Positions 13,846-27,200 of a DNA stretch of 64,000 bases are shown here, one piece after another. The stretch lies in the NCBI GenBank assembly GCA_022749755.1, contig CM040452.1, positions 19,300,350 to 19,364,349 on the forward strand, read 5' to 3'. Origin of the DNA: Azadirachta indica (lineage: Eukaryota; Streptophyta; Magnoliopsida; Sapindales; Meliaceae). The translations under genes were made by a program, and so were the position numbers. Each line of letters starts with the position of its first letter. The first letter of the stretch is position 1. Under the pieces are notes generated by a model. It was not told the origin of the DNA. It saw only the letters and a program-made list of their open reading frames with translations, and ran no database searches.

Positions 13846-14613
13846 TTCCGCTCGATCTACATACACTGCATGCAATCCACGAATCAATACATACACATTT
13901 ACAGATAAATATGTATATGCAGAGACCGAGCGAGTTAGCGAAAAAGAGTGAGTTTGTGCTTGTGTGAACTTTGGCCATGGAGATTCACATACCGGGAATC
14001 TAGTGCTTCGCGGTGTACCACACGCGATGGTTGGGACTTCTCATTTGACCGTTGGATGACTCACTTTCTTAATGTGTGTTTGGTTTTGAAGATCTGTATT
14101 ATAGTCATGGATTCGGATATTTCCATTCTGGTTCAGGATATTCTAATTCCAAATTTTATAATTTAACTACTTTATTTTTATTTTTTAGATGATCGATAAT
14201 TTTAAAAAATATAAATATAGTTCAAATCCTCCCTAATTCAAGCTATTTTGTAATATTAAAAAATATTTCGTAATATTAAAAGAAAAGACATTTTCTACCA
14301 TATCATATTTTTTTAATGAAATAATACCATATCATATTTTAATTCCATATAAAAATGTAAAATTTATATAACAAACAGTTTTAATAAAAAGGTTTTTAAA
14401 TGTACTTTCCAATTAAAATTTTGTCCCTAATGTGTAGCGCCTCTCTTGGTGCTAAATCTTAATACCGAGGGGGCATTGTAGTCATTCTAACACTAAAATC
14501 ATACAAAAACCAATCAAAGACTTCCAGATAAGCTTCGGGTCTTAATTCTTATAGGTTAGACCCGCCAAATTCCTCTCCCCATCTATGAGAGTAGAACGAC
14601 CAACCAACTTACA
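13846..14613. promoter_or_regulatory. divergent promoter region between TRS130 and CYP37
   Basis: About 770 bp separates the two start codons. It holds both 5' leaders and both promoters. The centre (about 14150-14400) is strongly AT-rich. I see no clear shared regulatory motif. Confidence 0.5.
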
Positions 14614-17600
14614 ATGATGGCCTTCAGTTTATCGTCCTCTCCCATTCTCTTGCCCAAGCTCCCGTTCAGTTTCTCCACGTCTGGGAAGCATGCTTTTCTC
14701 TCAACCTATTACACTGTTCTACTTAATAGAAATGCAGATGCAAGATTTAGCCATTTCAAAATTTACTGCAAGTCTACCAAAAATGATACAAGGGTTGGTT
14801 TTCTGATTTCTACTGTAACTCATTTTCTAATTGATAATTATGGTTTGTGGAATTAATTCTTTTGGTGCATTATAGTTTGGAATGGTTCACATTTTTGCTG
14901 GCACAATAACGTGGGAGATTTGTAATTAGATCATCTGAACTTTTTCTTTTGAATCAATGCCATGCAAATTTTCATGAAATAAAGGGAATTGCTTGCTAGA
15001 ATACTGTATAGGGAGATTTATTTGATGGTTCAATGCGTACTGTTAGTTTTGTAATGGTATGAAACTGATTCGAGTAGCTTGCGTTTAGATCGAAACCCCA
15101 TTCTATTGACACAAGTCTGCCTCTCATGAAAAGTAAAATTGAAATTTGTTCAGATTTCCCAATTCAGTTCTCATTTCTTGAATACTTATTAGTTCTACAG
15201 TTATGGACTGGAAGAATGGATGAAATTATATTTCCTTTTGAAATATTCTCAGTTTTTAAAAATAAATTTATTGTAATGCAGGAATTGGTATACCGGCAAA
15301 GTCTCCCTTCCAAATTATACATATCAACTTTTCAACATGGAATGAAGACAGTTAAGACTTTGATTTCTGTGATTCTCATTTTTGTCCAAATATGTTCTCC
15401 GCTATGCCTGGTGGGCGGGGACTTTTGGTCTGTTTCCCCTGCAAACGCGGTGCTTTATTCTCCTGACACCAAGGTCCCAAGGACTGGGGAACTTGCTTTG
15501 AGGAGAGCTATCCCAGCCAACACTAACATGAAAGCGATACAGGTTGGTATGAATTATATAATTTGGTATTCTTTCTCAATCTTTCATAGTAACCAGTTAC
15601 CATCTTGTCTTTTCTTTTAGGCTTCTTTGGAGGATATCTCCTTCTTGCTAAGGATTCCACAGAGGAAACCATATGGAACCATGGAGGGAAATGTGAAAAA
15701 AGCTCTAAAGGTATTTCTTCTGATTGTTTCTTTTTATTTCCATATAATGTATTTAAAAGTTATCCCAGACTTAGTGATTTTAATAAACGGTGGGATTTTG
15801 TGAAGGTTTTGTACTTCCATTTTCTGTTTGATAGTTTCGAAACTGGTAGTTTATTGCATATAACCATCAAGTTCTTTTCATGGAAACGAACAAGTAATTT
15901 AATTATTTTCTCTTTTTATATTGATTTCACTTGTAAGCCTCATCTGCTTTTCTTTTTCTCATCGTTTTGTTTCGGTCTATTCTGATTCAGTGTGGGAATA
16001 TTGTCATTTTTAGCTTTCTTTCTATTTTAGATAGCAACAGATGAAAAGGATTCTATCTTGGCAAGTATTCCAGCCGATCTAAAGGAGAAGGGTTCTATTC
16101 TGTATACAGCTCTCATTGACGGGAAGGTATAAGAATTTACTTTGGAAGAAGAAATTCAGCTTAATTTAAGTGAGAAAGCAAGCAACCAGAATCTTGTTGT
16201 ATCTTTCACTCCATGTAACTCGTATAGGCTAACTAGTATGCTCAGTGATGTGTTAAGAAAATTAAAACATACAAAAACCTTATGTGGAGTGTTGAAAGCA
16301 TTTTAAAGCCATTTTACTCATTTGAATATTTACTTTTTGCGGTTGTGGTCTGTTTGATTTTGTTTTATTGCTATGGGGCTGACTAATCATGGATGTACCA
16401 CAAGCAATCTGCATCATACCACTGAAATGAAGAGTTTTTCTTTTTGCTTTAATTTTTTGAATTCATTCTATTATTAGCTACTTTTATGCTCGCAAGAAAA
16501 GGAATTAAAGAAGGCTACCTATGTGCTATTGTATGTCATTTACATGACCACAGTATTCATAGGAATAATTCGTTTTCAAAACCTTATAACTTGTTATGAA
16601 AACTGGGTTTTTAATACCTTATTGCAGAACTCATTGGAATGATATTGCAGTTTCTTTTTGGTAGGGTGGACTGCAAGAACTCCTAAAGTGTATTAAGGAT
16701 CAGGACCCAGATAAAGTATCTGTTGGCCTTGCATCTTCACTGGATACTGTTGCTGAATTGGAGTTGCTACAGGTCATTGCAGGCCTCTGTATTCTCAGAT
16801 GATTCTTCCAAGAACGGCATATATATTCTAAGAATGAATCAGTAATTTCAAATAGAAAGTTATGATAGTAGGAGAATATGAGCATGTAAAAATCTCAACT
16901 TACTATTGTTTGCAACAGGCTCCTGGATTATCCTTTTTGTTGCCTGAGCAATACTTGAAATATCCGAGGTCAGTCTTCTCTGGAGATTATTATTTAACTT
17001 CTCATTCTCTATTTTAATTAGTGCTGTTATAAGGATATAATTGAAGTGATGTTACTGAAACAATTTATACTGATGTTGGAACTATCCATAGGGTGTCCTT
17101 TGATTAATTTCTGTACTCACAATGATAAATCAAGCAGATGTAACTTTGTGACATTCACCCATCATATCAAGCATTCCTTTACTATTCATGTGGAAGAAAA
17201 CGGAAAGTTTTTGGAAGGGAGAGAAATACCCTCCCCTGAAGCCTTCTTAAGCAGTCTATTTGAGCTTCATCTTGAGCTTTCATCCTGGCAATAGGAGGAG
17301 ATAACAGTTTTATCTCCTTGTTAACAGTGTTGATCAATTTGTTAAATTGCTCAGTGATTTGCAATTTTTTTTTTCAATCACATGTGACATATCTTCATTG
17401 TGAAAGATAAGTAGGTTAAATTGTTATTATGTGTTCTGGAATTGTTATTCTTTTATTTTGTAGGCTAACAGGGAGAGGAACTGTTGAACTTACCATTGAG
17501 AAAGGAGATGGTTCAACATTTTCCCCTGAAGCTGGTGGTGAACCAAGGAAAACAGCAACAATGCAGGTAGGTAAAACTAAGTATGTTGAGCATCATATGA

Positions 17601-19637
17601 GTTTTCCTTACAGGATAGGTTGTGTGGATTAATTTTTTCTCAACCGTGAGCTCTTCTACTTCAGAAAAGTTTTAGGTGTACTAATTTCTGCACTAAACAG
17701 TTGCTACTTATTTGCTGATTTTGGTCTGATTGATTTATCAACTTTGTCTTGCATCCCACTTCACATCCTCCAACTCCCCCATAGAAACACATCCCACTTC
17801 CTAAAGGACATAATGCAATGAGTCTATGCTTGTACGTAGTTGACTTCTGAAGTATTGCAAACTACTGCATTTTTTACTATCAAAGAGCTATTATGCTGTT
17901 GCTAATCTTCTTATTGTTTCACCAGTATGTTGTTTGTTAGAACTTCACTGGTCGTCTCCTATGAGTTGTGGAAACTTAAAATGCTCATTTCCCATTATCT
18001 GAAGTAATATGAGCTGGACCATTTGGCTTGTTTTGCATTTGAATGCACTTCTATGGATTTAAATGGATGTTAATTTCTCATTAATAAAATCCCCTTTGGT
18101 TGAATGGGTACTCTAGTAGACTTCAGCTTATTATCAGTCATTTGTTTCAGATTGTTCTAGATGGATATTCAGCACCTCTAACTGCCGGGAATTTTGCAAA
18201 GCTGGTAAGGTAGTTGAACCTTACCTGAGCCTTATGATGCACTTTGTACAGTCACCTCATAATCATGATTTTCTCTTCTTTATTCTTCACCTTCTAGTTT
18301 CAGGTTGTGTTTCATAGTGATGACTATAGTGGCCTTTAGTCAAAATGTAAAGACTTGATAAAAGAATTCTATTTCCTTTTATCCCTCTTGAGGTTTTTGT
18401 ATCATTCACTTTAAAATTTGTTCTCAAGTCTATTAATATTATTACATCTTTCATAATCATAACTAGCAAGTGGCCTTAGTGTTATATATAAATGGCATGC
18501 TCTTAAATGAATTCATATTAGTAGTCAGGAGGAAGTTTTATTAAATTGACTAGATCTTCTTTATTTAGGATGAAATTGCAACCAATGGATTATTTCATAA
18601 GTCAGGCCTTTGTTTCTAGTGTGTGGAAAATCTCCTGTTTATATCTTGGTTAAATGGTGCTTGTGAAGGTTTATTTTTCTCTTCCTTGAATGGAAAACTG
18701 AGAATTATAGCACTATAGGTGCTCTCTTAATAAACCTCACGAAACAATTTGACAAAATTTTAGGTGATTGATGGAGCATACGATGGCACACGACTTAGTT
18801 GTACTGACCAAGCCATTCTGACAGACAATGGTCTTGATAAAAATGGTGGTTATAGTGTTCCTTTGGAAATAATGCCATCTGGGCAATTTGAGCCATTGTA
18901 CAGAACAACCTTAAGTGTACAGGTACAAATTGCACACATCTATGCATAACTAGTAATTGCTGTTAACAATACATTTTTTCCCTTAACTATTCTGATTCTT
19001 TGATTGATTTTCACTTGAAGGATGGGGAATTGCCGGTTCTTCCACTATCGGTGTATGGAGTTGTTGCAATGGCGCATAATGAAGACTCTGAGGAGTACTC
19101 TGCCCCATATCAGTTTTTCTTCTATCTATATGATAAAAGAAATGTAAGTACATTGCAGCATTGTTTTGAAATCCATATAAGAACCCGTCTGTATTAGGCT
19201 TTGATTCTACTATAGACTGACATTAGGAAATTGAACTCTGAATTTCACTAGTTGTCCCATGCATTTTATATCTTAACATGACCTTATGTTACCATATATT
19301 TTTTTGGTCTGCTTATATGGTCATTTATTATGTTGTCATGGTACTTGTTCTGTAGGCTGGCTTAGGGGGTTTATCTTTCGATGAAGGGCAATTTTCTGTT
19401 TTTGGGTAAATTTTTAAACGTCCAATATGTGCTTTTATTTTTATTTTGTTGGCAGTTATAAGCTACAGATTTCTAATTGCATGAACTCACTATGCTACTT
19501 TTCTTATAATTGTACCAATTTGCAGATACACAACCCTTGGCAGAGAAATTCTGCCGCAGATCAGAACCGGGGATGTGATTCAATCTGCAAAGCTAATTCA
19601 AGGTCAAGATCGCCTTGTATTGCCAAGTGAGAGTTGA
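14614..19637 (+). CDS. CYP37: CYP37-type thylakoid-lumen cyclophilin-like protein, 12 exons
   Basis: A divergent peptidyl-prolyl isomerase-like protein of the thylakoid lumen, related to CYP38/TLP40. Exons: 14614-14793, 15282-15542, 15621-15710, 16031-16126, 16665-16772, 16919-16968, 17464-17566, 18151-18204, 18764-18922, 19021-19143, 19356-19405 and 19526-19637. They give 461 residues, near the length I recall for Arabidopsis CYP37. The Ser-rich N-terminus looks like a plastid transit peptide. A hydrophobic stretch at about residues 86-106, followed by SPANA (112-116) before VLYSPDTKVPRTGE, looks like a lumen-targeting signal with an A-x-A cleavage site. The helical middle contains RIPQRKPYGTMEGNVKKALK. 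The C-terminal cyclophilin-like domain (about 240-455) includes DGYSAPLTAGNFAKL, YQFFFYLYDKR and GGLSFDEGQFSVFGY. Most introns are phase 0. Start choice: ATG-ATG; the second ATG at 14617 is equally possible. Canonical cyclophilin active-site residues are poorly kept, as in the CYP38 family, so a chaperone or scaffold role is more likely than catalysis (inference). Confidence 0.95.
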
Positions 19638-20025
19638 TTTTCAGATTATCTCCATTTCTTTTTCTAGATTTTATGTTGTGTTGCCAAATGATAGTTGGAT
19701 ATTTTAAAGAAGAAATATCACTTAAGCCAACATTTGTGTATCTGTAAGAACGTTTTAATGTCTATTCCACCAAGATCCAACTTCTTTAAAGCCCTGAGTT
19801 TTGCTAACAAAGCAGAACTGACAACAAAATCAAAGAAGGATAGTCACGAAAACTACGTACTATTCTGAGTAAAAGATGAGAGTGTGATGGGCAGCAGACA
19901 AAGTCATACACGTTTCCTGGAGAATATTGGAGGAAATATACATTGATTATTTGGACGAATTACAAAGTATCGTTACTGTGAAAAATATGAAAGAGAAAGC
20001 AATTTGTCTGGTTAAGGAACTGTCT
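19638..20025. other. CYP37 3' UTR and spacer
   Basis: Holds the 3' UTR of CYP37, then a short spacer to the convergent LRR pseudogene. I see no gene in it. Confidence 0.5.
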
Positions 20026-21349
20026 CTATAACCTCCATGCCTGGGGTGGGTTATAATCATATAAAGGTGCGAGGATGTTTTTAGTTTTGGGATCATACCC
20101 CTTCAGTGAATCCCAGCATTCTTTTGGTCCAACCCGAATTTCAAGGGAGTGGGGATACAGTAGTTGCTCATGTTCTAGCTGGGGAAGCAAGACATGAATG
20201 CTCTTTATGTGTGGACATTCCAATACACTAATTCGTTGCAGAGAATTACAAACCATTTTTTATAGTACTATAGATGCTTGTTAAATTCTGTAGTTGATAT
20301 GACTGGAGAACTTTTAATTTGCGAAGGGCCAATAATGTGATGGAATCCTTTACTGCTTCCTTGCTTTCTCCTTCTTCATCATCTGACGCGGCTATTATTT
20401 TCACAAGTCCTGAGCACTAGATACATTAGTCACTTTCAAGTTTTGAAGCCACAACAGCAAGTCACTAGAGAACAACTTGTACAATTTCTCACACATGTTT
20501 ATCGTTGAAATCTGAAGACAAGGAATAATGTTTGTGGTGTAAGCGTTGGTATTTGTAGTGATGATGCCACAACTTCATCTCTTTCTCTTTGAAAGAGTGC
20601 ATTTTAAATTTTTCAAATCAAGAAGGGACAGAAACTCAAGGCTCTCAAGTATAGCGCAGCAAGAGGACAAGGAAAGCACAAACTCTATTTGTTTGCAGCT
20701 TGTAACAGTACATTTCCTCGAGTCAGTTGCTTTTTTCAAAGAAGAAATATTGCTTAAGCTTGTAATACTCAGCTCTTGAATGTCATTTGGGAGCACAATG
20801 GACTCTCCAGAAACATTTACTTCAGAAAATTCAACAAATTTGTCACAGGTTATTCCAGTACCGCGAGGACCGCATAAAAACAACACTTGGTAAGCCTTCT
20901 TTGTGATTGCACTGATAGGCAGAGGTGATACTCTTGCAGATTTTATAATCGCGCATATAAAAGTTTCCAATTTCGTCAATCTTGTAATGTCTTCCACTTT
21001 CATACGTACATTATCTAACCTAAGTGCTGAAGACGGGAGAGTTTCGATATTATGCCATAAGGAATCCATTTTGGACACGTGGGTAAAATGTACCAAAATT
21101 TCCTCCAAGAACAACAGTAACATCTGTCTTTGCAAGATCCAACTTCTTAAAAAGTGCCAGATTTTGCCGAAGAAGGCAGATAGATATCTTAATTCGTGGC
21201 AACCATGAAACAGCAATGCTAATGAGGTTTTCTAGGTCACACATGGAATCTGGTAGACGCGCGAGAAGATTTCCTGACAGATCGAGAATCTTTAGCCCAT
21301 TCGTGTGTTCAAAACAAGATTCAGGAATCTGTCTGTGGAAATGCGACAC
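20026..21349 (-). pseudogene. degenerate CC-NBS-LRR (At4g27190-like) LRR fragment
   Basis: Three coding pieces on the minus strand carry LRR text of the plant CC-NBS-LRR class, but in different frames with stops between them. The 5' part (21349 down to about 21050) has GLKILDLSGNLLARLPDSM and KKLDLAKTDVTVV. The adjoining frame carries LFHGCHELRYLSA and, further on, NIETLPSSALRLDNVRMKV and SSLKKATDSRKCTVTSC. The 3' part (20256-20026) has SLQRISVLECPHIKSIHV and ends in a stop. Matching LRR text switches back and forth between two frames in 21050-21220, so there are at least two indels. The coiled-coil and NB-ARC (P-loop, GLPL, MHD) regions are absent, so the copy is truncated at its 5' end as well. 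It is probably a dead relic of a resistance-gene cluster member. Confidence 0.8.
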
Positions 21350-23214
21350 TCAATCTTATTAGCTCTACTTCTTCCTTACGGTAATTTAGGTCTTCCTTCT
21401 TGCTTCTAAGTTCTAAGAAGATTCAAATATGTATTAAGTTTCCTATTATAATTCCAATATTTACAAATTGGAGGTCCTGCAAACTTTATCATTCCAATTA
21501 TTGTCCCCCGTTCCATTTCCCTGTAATGGTACTGGTATTGAGTATGAGAATATTTTTCAAATGAATCATATATATCAAGCGTAAAAAATCTTAAAGTAGT
21601 AGTTTCTAAATTGTTAAAATCAACGGGGAACTTTCATTATCCATTTTTGTCTTGGAATTATGTGCATGAATACTGCTTTGTTAATACAATTATTATATAA
21701 TAATGAATTCACTGCCTGCTAAGTAGAGTTTTATAATTCTACAGAATCCATATACCAGATGCTTTTAATTTCGTAGTTATCGTTCTCTCAAAAACTAACA
21801 AACCTCCAAGAATTCAATAAAACTGAAAACGCACCTGGCCTGATTGTCTAGTTCTTGTTCAATGATTTTTGAGAAAATTAAATGGTCGAAGAAGTAGTAC
21901 AGCTTCCCTCAATGTCCTGCACGCACTTCTACAGAGACTCTAAGGAGATGGGAAAAAGGCAATAGAGATTAGATTAGATTGGATTAGATAACGTTGGTGA
22001 GAAATTCTGGAAAGAAGCAGAGAGAGAGAGAGAGAGAGCGGATTCCACCATTATTATTCACTTGGCTAAGTGAGTAAATAATTGACTGGCTAATTCATTA
22101 TCGTTGAAAGCTTATTGGATGAACTCAAGAAGATTGAGCGGAGAGGTGTAGCCAATGGCATGAGGAGCGGCAATGCAAACTGAAAGTTACCAAAATGCAA
22201 ATTCTCCATCAGCAGTTGACAATTAAGAAGAGTAGAATCCGAAGCAAGGTCAGCTACGAATCAATCAAAAGTAAAAAGTTTATCAAAAATCAAGGTGAAT
22301 GAGGCAAAGAATTATTCGGAAAAAACTGTGTTGACAATAAGAATGCCCCGCACTGCATGCATGTTCAAGCAACAAGACAAAATAAAGTTTTGTTCAATTT
22401 CAATCACTTTTCAAGTCTCAAAACAAAATAAAATGAACTTGTAGAACGGTTCGGGAATTCAAGTTCAACCTCGGGCCTCGATGGGGATCCAACAGAACCT
22501 GTGGGCTTGAAAAGCTCAGCCCACCAATCGAATCCATCTCTGAAAACCCAATAGCGTCGTTTGAAAAACATAAATAAATAAATTAATTAATAAATAGTAT
22601 GTTTTTTGCTACCACTCACATTTGTGTTAACTACTCAAAGCCGCGATGTCGAAAGAAGGGTATCAGTTCTTATCACTCTGCCAACGGCTACTTGTCGAGT
22701 ATAAAAAATCATTTGGACTTCAACAAAAAAATATTAAGATTAATTTTTTTTTTCGAAATACACGACCGATTTTTAAAATTTTACACATTTAAAAGGGTTT
22801 TCTTTTGTAGGAAAAAAAAAAATCATTTTTCACCCATCAAACAATCAAATGAAGCTATAAAATCTATTCATGTTATTTTTTTACAATAACAATTTTGTTC
22901 TTGTAAGTAATCACAAGTATATTTTTAAAAAACTTGTATACCAATGAAGCTTCTTTTTAAAAAAAATTAATTTTAGATTTTTTAAAACATCAAATGATTT
23001 ATTTAATTTCTACAAATTGGACTAATTTTAAAAAACAATTTTAAAAGTTAGTTTTATTCAAACCTACCAAAATAGTTTCACAGACCACTATGATTGACGA
23101 TTATAAGACAAATTTGTTTTTATTTTACACTAGCCACACAAATTGAAGAAAAAACTAAACTCGTTCAATATTTTGATGTAAACAATTTCAGCATGCAAAC
23201 AAAAATATATGCTT

Positions 23215-23245
<31 letters not shown>

Positions 23246-24224
23246 AAGCATGGCCATGAAAAATTGAATGGTTTACAAAATTTTAAGTCACCCGACCTCT
23301 ACAAGCTACCAGATTTGCAATTGACCAACCAACCATTGGTATTTGAGAAATGTAGCTTTCTCACCCACATAGCTTGTGGGCCACTTATGGACCCATTAAA
23401 CCTAACAACATGTGGACTACCTATGCGCTTCAGTTGTTTGTTATAGATTAAATGGGACCTACTATACTAATGAGTTGGGGCTTGTTTCTCCACAGAAGAT
23501 ACCCGATGAGCCTCACATTCTAGATTCAGTCGATAGATTTTAGAAAAATTAAATTGGTTTTAAATACATTTCAAATAATATTAATTTTGATATTAAGATG
23601 GAAAGTAGATATTATATCTGTAAATCATAATTTTAATTTTTAAAAATGCGACGAGCTTATAATTTAGTCGACGATCATCTTTATTAAAATTAAAAATACA
23701 TGATAAATTTCTAACATTGATTTTAAAAAAATAAAAAAAAAAACATGACAGTTCTAATTTACTAAGTTAATGAACTGAAACGACGTAGTTTCCTCCAGCC
23801 GGTTGGCAAACCCATATTTTAATTAGTGATTTTATAAGAAAGATTTTGCTTTTCTTATGTGGACTGCATTTCTCATCTGATATCATCCTCGTGCAGGACG
23901 TAGACAAAGATCCTGTGTTTCAAAACCAAAGTTACAAACTATAACCCAGCTACAAAGACCAATCAACATCCAAGTCAATTCAAACAGTGCAAAAAGCATG
24001 CCCGCTGCGTTTCCAACACATCATCACTACCGTCCATCACGTGATCTAACTGAAAAACAAATCACTACCATACATTAGAAAGCAGCATATCCTCCACCCA
24101 ATTACCAGTGGATATAAGCCCAATCCCCTCGCATTTCCAACTCGGAGAAACAGACGCAGTTTGGTTACGATCGGCGCAGTGTGTCAACTCGGTCAACTGA
24201 ACTCAGTTCCTCCCGAACTCACCC
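21350..24224. other. intergenic spacer (2.9 kb)
   Basis: No gene is supported. It contains a (GA)n run at 22019-22038, a (TA)n run at about 23215-23237 and several A/T homopolymers. The last 100-150 bp must hold the promoter and 5' UTR of the Mpv17-family gene. A 5' part of the neighbouring LRR gene is not found here. Confidence 0.5.
22019..22038. repeat. (GA)n microsatellite
   Basis: Uninterrupted AG/GA dinucleotide repeat of about 10 units. Confidence 0.9.
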
Positions 24225-27200
24225 ATGGCTTCTCTCTCTGCTCAAACGCTCCTCTCTATCTCAAAACCCAGTAAACAAAATTCAAAACCATTCCCGAGCC
24301 ACACTTTCGTCCCCTCAAAACTTTCACATAACCCCATTTTCTGGAGAAACAAACAGAGAAACCAAGGTAGCTGGGTGCTGTATTCAGTGCTGCAAGAAGA
24401 ACTTGACGTGATCCCAGTACAGAGCCAAGACAGTACGGATATGCAAGAGGGTGTAGTGGTGGGGCGAGAGGATGGCGAGTTGGCGAGTCAGGCGAGTCAG
24501 GTTGGTGGGTTCAGTGATGGAACGCTGTCGTTCGAAGGGTTCTCTTCTGCTTCTTCTTCTTCGTCTTCCGTCGAAGAAGGAACTGAGCATAAACAAATGG
24601 AGAGGTTTATTGATAGAACTATTAATGCTACCATGGTACTTGCTGCTGGAACTTTTGTCATCACCAAGTTGCTCACTATTGATCATGATTATTGGCACGT
24701 AAGTGTCCAAATTCTGTATGCGCATTTACTTAATCTGCGTGTCCTTATTTTGTAATTTTTTTTTTTGGTGATCGAATTGGATGTTTGCGACGTTCTTATA
24801 TTTTGGTTCTGTTCTTCTTTTATAATAACGTATTGATTTTCTTTTTCATTTTTCTTTTTGCCGGTTAGTTTTAAAAAATTTTCTTGCTTTTCTGTAAAAT
24901 TTTTTATTTTTTTTTTAATCCTTTCAAAACAAATTTTAAAGAGAAAAGAAAATTTTGATGGGCCGTTGGAAGTGGACTTCGTTAATCTCTTGTTTTGTAT
25001 GTTGATTGTGATTCTGTTTATTAATTTTGTATAACATTCTTCTTTGTGTCTTTGCCAGCCATCAGTTAGATGGTGTTCTTTACGATTTGACTATTTGTGG
25101 TGAGAATACTCATTGCCTAGTTTAATACGCATAAATCATACAAAATATTTCCTTTTTAAATTCCTGATAGTTCTGAAAAATATAAACGCCGGAGGGATAT
25201 CATTTTTGTATTCCAAGAGAAGATCTATAAAATATTGATGCTCTAGATGTGTTTGTTCAAAATATTGTCTTGCATCTATGTTTCTATAATCCCTATTTGA
25301 TCATCCATAAGAATGAAGAGAGTTAGACTAATCTTTCTTTTATTAAAATGATCAGAGCAGAGTGAATGAAATTGGTGATTGCTTGTGTTTCACTGAGTGA
25401 TTTATACTGTTAGCATTTCTAAGCGAAAGTTTCCCTTACTGGACTTGTTATGTGTTGTTTTAGACAAAAGTAAGAAGCTGCATGAACGCTGAGTGAGCAT
25501 AGCTGCAATAAGTTTGTTCAATTGCACTAGGTGCAAGTATGAAATGGTATATTAGAGATAAATCCAGGAAGAGGAATTCGTGTTGTCCCAGGATTTGCCT
25601 GTGTGAGAGAAATGGTTTGAGATACTGACCATGTGAATCAAAAAAGTTAATAAGTTCACCAGGTAGGCGTCACCAATGCATAGCACTGAAAAGGGTGCTT
25701 TCAAGAACTGATTTGATGGAAGTTGAAGGTCTTATGCCGGTAGGAAAAAGCAGCAAATAATGAGGTTGAGCAGTATAATGCATTTGCAAATCCTTATGGC
25801 TTGACAGATGGAATCTGAGAGAGAGTTGAGTGAAGTCAGAAGTGAATGATTTGTTTAGGCCTTCCAAAATTGTTCACAATTGCTTGTGGAGAAGTTTCAA
25901 AGTAATTCCATCTTGATATGTGGGAACATAATGCATTTATTGTAAACCTTCATGCTATGTTCTTTAGATTTAAGAGATATGCTCTAATTGATTTTAGCTT
26001 TGTATTTTTATCAGCATAATGGTTTGTTATATCAATAATAAACCATAAGTTTATCTGCTGCATTTTTGGTTTTCATAGGGTTGGACCATTTATGAAATAC
26101 TAAGATACGCACCTCAACACAACTGGAGTGCTTATGAGGAAGCTCTGAAGACAAACCCAGTTTTAGCCAAAATGGTGATCAGTGGAGTGGTTTATTCTCT
26201 TGGGGACTGGATTGCACAGGTTAGAGCATGTTTGGAAATAGATATATCTAAAGCATTCTTTCAGCTTTATTCTTTCTATTTCATAGTTTGTTCACTATAT
26301 CATGTTATTTGCAGTGTTATGAAGGAAAACCTTTATTTGAGTTTGACCGTGCTAGGATGATCAGATCAGGCCTTGTTGGTTTCACTCTACATGGTTCCCT
26401 TTCACATTACTATTACCAGTTCTGTGAGGTGATCATTGTTCTTTAAATGTATTTTTGGTGAGTGAATCTTACCAAATTATTTAATAATACATTGTTACTT
26501 AAATACTTATGCTTGTTTTCCAGGAACTATTTCCTTTCCAAGACTGGTGGGTGGTCCCTGCCAAAGTTGCCTTTGACCAAACTGCATGGGCAGCAGCTTG
26601 GAACAGTATCTATTATACAGTTTTGGGATTCTTGCGTCTTGAATCTCCACTCAATATTTTTAGTGAGTTGAAGGCAACTTTCTGGCCCATGCTGACGGTA
26701 AGCGAACCTTTTCCTTATTTTCTGAATATGGAGAGTCAAAGAGCCCAAGTAACTGCCCTTCCTAGGCTTTCGTCTCAGTGGAGCTCAGATACTCAGGATT
26801 ATCCAAACTTGGAAACTGAAAGATAAATATAGATCAGACATTTCACCATTTTCCAGTTTCGATCTTTCATTTGGCTAGACATTTGGAACTAGGTTTTGTC
26901 AACCATAAAATGCTTATGTGTGCATCATCTAGTGTAGGATTATTCATTCCATATAGCCATCAATTGTGTTGGTAAGAAAGGTTTGAAAGTAGACTGAAAA
27001 TTATATTTATGGTGCGTAACTAGATTTTGTAGGTCTAGGGAGAACATTTTTTCCATTTTCTTTTCTAATCTTAAACTCCTATTTATTCAATTTAAGTTTT
27101 CTGTTATTTGAAGCTGAAATAAAATTTTGACCTTGACCACACGAAGTCTGATGGTTCTAGAGAAATTTAACACTTTCTGTAGTTCTCTTTGCAAGACAAA

